In this document: positions 6,326 to 8,832 of the stretch, in pieces
How the letters are laid out: each line of letters opens with the position of its first letter
How positions within the stretch are numbered: position 1 is the stretch's first letter
DNA from: CAYVAP01 sp964343195
GTDB lineage: Bacteria > Bacteroidota > Bacteroidia > J057
Reading direction: 5' to 3'
DNA length: 8,832 nt
Assembly: GCA_964343195.1 (NCBI GenBank)
Contig: CAYFIR010000186.1
Location: forward strand, 1-8,832
Translations under genes and position numbers: made by a program
The notes under the pieces: model-generated
Seen by the model: only the letters and a program-made list of their open reading frames with translations
Databases searched by the model: none
Told to the model about the DNA's origin: nothing

Positions 6326-6333
6326 TATTTTTG
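6326..6333 (+). promoter_or_regulatory. -7 box of the S9 peptidase promoter
   Basis: TATTTTTG is a full match to the Bacteroidota -7 consensus TAnnTTTG. Transcription would start near 6340, leaving a leader of about 45 bases before ATG 6384. The -33 element is weak: only TTTC at 6299-6302 lies at a suitable distance. The box sits between the upstream terminator and the gene, which supports the call. It overlaps a small inverted repeat (TATTTTC 6317-6323 with GAAAATA 6333-6339). Confidence 0.55.
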
Positions 6334-6383
6334 AAAATACACCTCCCCAATCTATTTACACCCAACCCAAACTCAATCACCAT

Positions 6384-8423
6384 ATGCGTTATTTCACCCT
6401 ATTGTTGCTACTACTCTCGTTCATTTTCTCCTTCGCCCAAACAGCACCTGACAGCAAGCTGGAATTACTGGATATCTTCGAGCTTCAGTATGCTTCTGAT
6501 CCACAAATCAGCCCGGACGGGGAGCAGATCGTATATGTCCGCAACTACAAGGATGTGATGACGGACCAGAATCTCGGGAACCTCTGGGTCATTGATTATG
6601 AAGGGAAGCAAAACCGCCCCCTTACCGATGGCAAACACGCAGACCGGCAGCCGAGATGGTCCCCTTCAGGCGACAGAATAGCATTCATCTCAAACCGCGA
6701 GGGAATGTCCCAGATATTTTTATACTGGAAGGGAAATGGCACTATCAGTCGCTTAACCAACCTTCGGAGTAGCCCTTCAGGTATCCAATGGTCCCCTGAC
6801 GGAAAATATCTGGCCTTCACCATGTCTGTGTCAGTTGAGGCGCCTCAGCTTGTTGACCTCCCCAAACCACCAGGCGCAGACTGGGCAGAGGCCCCAACCT
6901 ATATCGAAAGCCTGAGGTATCGCAGCGATGGACAGGGCTACTTGAAGACGGCCTATCGTCAACTGTTCCTCGTAGATGTGGAAAGTGGGCATGTTCGGGC
7001 ATTAACCGACGAACCATTTGACCACAGCAACGACTTTTGCTGGACTCCCGACGCAAAATCCATCATTTTCTCCGCCAACCGACACAACGACGCTGAGATG
7101 AATCCCGCCAATACTGAACTGTATCGGCTGACTCTGTCTTCAGGAGAAATTACCGCCCTGACCTCTCGGAGTGGGCCTGACTTTAGTCCTGCGGTTTCTT
7201 CGGACGGGAAATACCTCGCCTACCTGGGCTACGACGAACAGTATCTTGGCTATCAGCAGGCCAAGCCCTATCTGATGGACCTGGAAACCCTGCAAGTTCG
7301 CACCATCAGTACTGAACTGGACCGCAACTTTGGGTCCCTCACCTGGGATTCGGAAGGCAAAGGGTTATTTTTTCAGTACGACAACCTGGGGAGTACCAAG
7401 ATCGCCTACCTCCCCATTCTCGGGGGTAAGCTAACAGAACTGGTAGCCAATGTCGGGGGCCTGTCCATCGGTCGGCCATACAGCGGGGGCACATTCAGCG
7501 TCTCCAGCAACGATCGCATTGCCTACACCCTGTGCAGTCCCTACCACCCCGCTGAGGTAGGCATCACCCTGCATCCCAGTGGCAGGAGTGGCCGACTCAC
7601 CGAACTCAATCAGGGCCTTTTTGCTCACAAGAAGCTAGGAAAGGTCGAGGAAATCTGGTTTGAATCTACCTACGATGGGCGCCGGATACAGGGTTGGGTG
7701 GTGTTTCCCCCAGATTTTGATCCGGAAAAAGAATATCCCCTGCTCCTGGAAATCCATGGAGGGCCATTCGCAAATTATGGCAGCCGTTTCTCCGCAGAAA
7801 TTCAGCTTTATGCAGCAGCAGGCTACGTAGTGCTTTATACCAATCCCCGAGGTAGCACCAGCTACGGCGCCGAGTTTGCCAATCTCATTCACCACAACTA
7901 TCCCTCCGAAGACTACGACGACCTGATGTCAGGCATCCGCGAAGTCATCTCTCGCAGGTACATCGACACCCGCAACCTCTTCATCACTGGCGGCAGCGGA
8001 GGGGGAGTACTGACCGCCTGGACCATTGGGCAGACCAATATATTCCGGGCAGCTGTCGTCGCCAAACCTGTCATCAACTGGTACAGCTTTGTTCTCTATG
8101 CCGACAATCCGGCTTTCTTTTACAAATACTGGTTCCCTGGCTTCCCCTGGGATGAAAATTACACCCAGCAGTACCTGGACCGCTCGCCCCTTTCGCTGGT
8201 AGGCAATGTCTCTACTCCCACCATGTTGCTGACCGGCGAGCAGGACTACCGTACCCCCATCGCTGAAAGCGAGCAATACTACACCGCCCTCAAGCTACGC
8301 GGAGTAGAGGCCGCCATGGTGCGGATACCAGAGGCCAGCCACGGCATTGCCAGCAAGCCTTCGCAACTGATCGCCAAGGTGGCCTACATCCTGGGCTGGT
8401 TTGAGCGGTATCGGGTGGAGTAA
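6384..8423 (+). CDS. Secreted S9 family (prolyl oligopeptidase-type) serine peptidase
   Basis: This 679-residue peptidase probably cleaves short peptides outside the cytoplasm. The N-terminus MRYFTLLLLLLSFIFSFA is a signal peptide with likely cleavage after A18; there is no lipobox cysteine. Residues about 30-400 form a beta-propeller of PD40/TolB-like blades, seen as repeats such as ISPDGEQIVYV (42-52), WSPSGDRIAFIS (92-103), WSPDGKYLAFT (136-146) and SSDGKYLAYLG (272-282). The C-terminal alpha/beta hydrolase (about 425-679) has LEIHGGPFANYG (455-466), the nucleophile S538 in GGSGGG, the acid D621 in GEQDYRTP and H653 in ASHGI. The catalytic triad is complete. No C-terminal type IX sorting domain is visible, so a periplasmic location is more likely. 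The gene stands alone between two terminators, with no evident link to the decarboxylase. The exact substrate class (dipeptidyl- or acylaminoacyl-peptidase) cannot be read from sequence. Confidence 0.93.
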   Translation: MRYFTLLLLLLSFIFSFAQTAPDSKLELLDIFELQYASDPQISPDGEQIVYVRNYKDVMTDQNLGNLWVIDYEGKQNRPLTDGKHADRQPRWSPSGDRIAFISNREGMSQIFLYWKGNGTISRLTNLRSSPSGIQWSPDGKYLAFTMSVSVEAPQLVDLPKPPGADWAEAPTYIESLRYRSDGQGYLKTAYRQLFLVDVESGHVRALTDEPFDHSNDFCWTPDAKSIIFSANRHNDAEMNPANTELYRLTLSSGEITALTSRSGPDFSPAVSSDGKYLAYLGYDEQYLGYQQAKPYLMDLETLQVRTISTELDRNFGSLTWDSEGKGLFFQYDNLGSTKIAYLPILGGKLTELVANVGGLSIGRPYSGGTFSVSSNDRIAYTLCSPYHPAEVGITLHPSGRSGRLTELNQGLFAHKKLGKVEEIWFESTYDGRRIQGWVVFPPDFDPEKEYPLLLEIHGGPFANYGSRFSAEIQLYAAAGYVVLYTNPRGSTSYGAEFANLIHHNYPSEDYDDLMSGIREVISRRYIDTRNLFITGGSGGGVLTAWTIGQTNIFRAAVVAKPVINWYSFVLYADNPAFFYKYWFPGFPWDENYTQQYLDRSPLSLVGNVSTPTMLLTGEQDYRTPIAESEQYYTALKLRGVEAAMVRIPEASHGIASKPSQLIAKVAYILGWFERYRVE

Positions 8424-8449
8424 AGGTTGGAAAACAAAGGTTAAAGATT
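8422..8449 (+). repeat. Heptads starting at the peptidase stop codon
   Basis: AAAGGTT occurs at 8422-8428 and again at 8436-8442, with a variant AAAGATT at 8443-8449, all in 7-base register. The run begins within the stop codon, as does the run after mmdC. It shows that the style is not limited to the mmd operon. Confidence 0.45.
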
Positions 8450-8456
8450 CAACGCA

Positions 8457-8493
8457 AAAAGCGGCCCTCGTCATATCGGCGGGAGCCGCTTTT
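8457..8493. terminator. Hairpin terminator after the S9 peptidase
   Basis: AAAAGCGGC (8457-8465) is exactly complementary to GCCGCTTTT (8485-8493). The stem can continue inward by about three pairs if A8484 is bulged. The A-tract and T-tract on either side would let it work in both directions. It begins 33 bases after the peptidase stop codon. Confidence 0.75.
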
Positions 8494-8671
8494 GGGTTCA
8501 AAAAAAACCATCCTGTCACTAACTGATATTACGCACGAAAAGTAGTGATTTCAGGTGTTCAAAAAGTAGGTGTAAGGCAATCTTAAGGGGTTAATAACGC
8601 AGGCATTTTATCGTGGGGCAAGGGCTTTTTCTGACGCGTTAATGCGGAAAAGGGCAAGCTTTATGGATCAA

Positions 8672-8711
8672 GACTTTGTTCTGAAAGCACTAGTGCTTTC
8701 GGAATGAAGTT
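8672..8711 (+). repeat. 19-bp hairpin with wobble-only deviations
   Basis: Bases 8672-8690 can pair with 8693-8711 at all 19 positions in a + strand transcript: 15 Watson-Crick and 4 G-U. The centre GAAAGCACTAGTGCTTTC (8683-8700) is a perfect palindrome. In practice the central CTAG would be the loop. No T-tract follows, so it is not an ordinary terminator. It could be a structured RNA element or a palindromic protein-binding site. Confidence 0.5.
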
Positions 8712-8751
8712 CCTAACCAATTCGAATTGAGATAACAGTCTAATTACCAGC

Positions 8752-8786
8752 ACATTCAACTTCGAACTTTGAACCACAAACGTATC
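8752..8786 (+). repeat. Phased heptads in the 3' intergenic region
   Basis: Five 7-base units each start with AC, for example ACTTCGA (8759-8765) and ACTTTGA (8766-8772). The first unit with its next two bases (ACATTCAAC) is identical to 3617-3625 before mmdB. By analogy, a + strand gene may start soon after the run, but no ATG appears on the + strand between here and the end of the window. Confidence 0.5.
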
Positions 8787-8832
8787 CATCCGAGCAACAG
8801 CATCTGGAATAGTAGACTGAAGCGTTGTTTCT

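Larger units (their letters stand above)
8500..8832. other. Intergenic stretch without a recognisable gene
   Basis: No reading frame here resembles a protein and no tRNA or rRNA is apparent. It holds a direct repeat AAAAGTAG (8538-8545 and 8562-8569), a small hairpin (CTTTTTC 8625-8631 with GAAAAGG 8647-8653, plus CGC 8635-8637 with GCG 8644-8646), a long wobble-tolerant hairpin at 8672-8711, a 12-base palindrome CAATTCGAATTG (8718-8729) and a heptad run at 8752-8786. It may be the leader of a gene beyond the window or contain a small structured RNA; neither can be decided here. Confidence 0.5.

Noticed and set aside
6259..6558. 99-codon + strand frame overlapping the peptidase start
   Set aside because: It crosses the promoter and leader and overlaps the signal peptide region in another frame. 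Its product looks like random translation.
6384..8423. GGSGGG nucleophile motif as an unusual active site in the peptidase
   Set aside because: It still fits the G-x-S-x-G pattern of S9 hydrolases, and the Asp and His partners are in place, so it is not a sign of inactivation.
8661..8789. 42-codon open frame on the - strand across the long hairpin and heptads
   Set aside because: It has no family resemblance, its composition follows from the repeats it translates, and no promoter was seen. Chance is the simpler explanation.
8461..8832. Possible CRISPR array or tRNA in the 3' intergenic region
   Set aside because: The repeats are 7 bases long and degenerate with no unique spacers, and the hairpins do not form a cloverleaf.

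Overview
The window looks like the chromosome of a member of the Bacteroidota. The evidence is the mce-mmdA-oadG-mmdC-mmdB gene order typical of that phylum, the absence of Shine-Dalgarno sequences, a TAnnTTTG-type -7 box, and a secreted S9 peptidase of a style common there. GC is about half by eye, which would suit a Saprospiria- or Cytophagia-like lineage, but the sequence alone does not fix the genus. All genes lie on the + strand.

Layout. Bases 1-354 hold a probable terminator of an upstream gene, an AT-rich inverted repeat and weak promoter candidates. Bases 355-4799 encode a complete sodium-pumping methylmalonyl-CoA decarboxylase module: the epimerase (mce), the carboxyltransferase alpha subunit (mmdA), a small OadG-type membrane anchor, the biotin carrier (mmdC) and the membrane Na+ pump (mmdB). 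A family I CoA-transferase / acetyl-CoA hydrolase homologue (4881-6173) follows 81 bases later with no terminator between, and a perfect 13-bp terminator closes the unit at 6203-6236. A separate transcription unit with its own -7 box encodes a secreted S9 prolyl-oligopeptidase-type peptidase (6384-8423), closed by a hairpin at 8457-8493. Bases 8500-8832 contain no convincing gene but do contain two hairpins and a heptad repeat.

How the genes fit together. The epimerase converts (R)- and (S)-methylmalonyl-CoA. The Mmd complex moves the carboxyl group to biotin and decarboxylates it at MmdB, expelling Na+ and leaving propionyl-CoA. A CoA-transferase could then release propionate while saving the CoA bond. 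The mutase that would make methylmalonyl-CoA from succinyl-CoA is not in the window. The link of the transferase to propionate is inferred from position.

The least expected signal is outside the genes. The gaps inside the apparent operon are long (81-165 bases) and full of 7-base-periodic repeats that often end exactly at the next start codon or begin at the previous stop codon. There are also inverted repeats and a sequence block shared by the two gaps flanking oadG. These elements were found by eye and no database search was possible.
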